A program made the position numbers and the translations under genes. From positions 1 through 32,102 of the forward strand of contig UBNQ01000028.1 of NCBI GenBank assembly GCA_900466875.1: a stretch of DNA of 32,102 nucleotides. Reading direction: 5' to 3'. This stretch comes from Hyphomicrobiales bacterium (GTDB taxonomy: Bacteria; Pseudomonadota; Alphaproteobacteria; Rhizobiales; Rhizobiaceae). Positions 31,687 through 32,102 of the stretch are shown here, piece after piece; position 1 is the stretch's first letter, and every line of letters starts with the position of its first letter. The notes beneath the pieces are model-generated. The model did no database searches, was not told the DNA's origin, and was given only the letters and a program-made list of their open reading frames with translations.

Positions 31687-32102
31687 CCAAATCCGCCAGA
31701 CTTTTTCTTCTCGCGACGCTTTCTGCCACCTTGATACTTCCGCAAGCCGCTGACGCCCGTGGCGGCTTCGGCGGACGAATGCCGAGAATGAACTTCGGCG
31801 GTGGCGGCATGCATGGCGGTGGTTTTCATGCAGGCGGCGGATCCTTTCACGGATTCAACGCGCCGACGCATTTTGCACCTCGGGCGCATCCGGCGATTGC
31901 GCCTCATCCACCACATCCACATCCGGGGCCTCATCCCGCACCGCATCCACGGCCGGACCCGGCAGGACATCACCCCCACCCTCCAGGTCCGCCTCCCCAT
32001 CCTGGTCCTCATCCTGGCCCGGGCCCGCACCCTCCCGGCCCACCTCCGCCACTCCCTCGTCCGCTACCCCCGCCGCCTCCCGGTCCCTATTGGCCCGGTT
32101 AC
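31683..32102 (+). CDS. Gly/His/Pro-rich exported protein (partial, runs off window)
   Basis: The reading frame opens at ATG 31683, overlapping the DUF2092 stop by 4 bases (ATGA), and is open for 140 codons to the window end. A signal peptide (MTKSARLFLLATLSATLILP then QAADA) is followed by a Gly-rich section (GGFGGRMP, MHGGGFHAGGGSFHGFNAP) and a long low-complexity tract of His-Pro and Pro-Gly units ending in PYWPGY. It is not recognised as a named family. The His content suggests metal binding or wall association, which is a guess. Its tight link to the DUF2092 gene places it in the box-F unit. Confidence 0.8.
   Translation, partial: MTKSARLFLLATLSATLILPQAADARGGFGGRMPRMNFGGGGMHGGGFHAGGGSFHGFNAPTHFAPRAHPAIAPHPPHPHPGPHPAPHPRPDPAGHHPHPPGPPPHPGPHPGPGPHPPGPPPPLPRPLPPPPPGPYWPGY

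Overview
The window looks like part of an alphaproteobacterial genome of the Rhizobiales (Rhizobium/Agrobacterium/Sinorhizobium type). The evidence is GC-rich coding sequence, dense ABC-transporter catabolic operons with GntR and LacI regulators, DUF1254/DUF1622/DUF2092 proteins, and long operons with 1-4 bp overlaps. This placement is inferred from gene content only. I saw no rRNA, tRNA, CRISPR array, insertion sequence or phage gene.

Region 1 (about 66-6570, minus strand) is a catabolic island. A family 3 solute-binding protein, two permeases and an ATPase lead into an HpcH/HpaI-type aldolase and a short-chain dehydrogenase. A separately promoted FadR-type GntR regulator and an RraA-type aldolase follow. 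A 16-bp inverted repeat, TATGAC-N4-GTCATA, lies on the promoter of the GntR gene and on the promoter of the transporter operon, so the regulator probably controls both. The binding protein keeps the carboxylate-binding Arg but lacks the Asp that normally holds an alpha-amino group. With two pyruvate-type aldolases beside it, this points to a hydroxy, keto or sugar acid as substrate.

Region 2 (7006-8331, plus strand) is a lone O-antigen ligase/polymerase-like membrane protein between non-coding flanks.

Region 3 (8569-15328, minus strand) is one operon: a fused double permease, an ATPase, an iron/sugar-phosphate type binding protein, an inositol-monophosphatase family enzyme, a dual-specificity-like phosphatase and a LacI regulator. 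It starts at a promoter whose -10 region is covered by the palindrome TGCACATATGTGCA. Two phosphatases beside this transporter class suggest uptake and dephosphorylation of a phosphorylated sugar or polyol.

Region 4 (15580-32102) is the most unusual part. A seven-gene minus-strand operon encodes a formylglycine-generating enzyme, three small membrane proteins, two sulfatases with different active-site motifs (CTAGR and CSPTR) and a DUF1254/DUF1214 protein. Next come an exported HAD phosphatase, an outer-membrane transporter-like protein, a membrane-anchored regulator-like protein with TPR repeats, a small hypothetical protein, a second outer-membrane protein overlapping an MscS channel, a DUF2092 protein, and a Gly/His/Pro-rich exported protein cut by the window end. 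Six copies of a 17-bp element, KTWACCGTTRCGTACTY, sit upstream of six transcription units here. Each points at its gene, and two pairs lie in divergent intergenic regions. I propose that these units form one undescribed envelope/sulfatase regulon, with the ToxR/CadC-like protein at 25720-27426 as candidate regulator.
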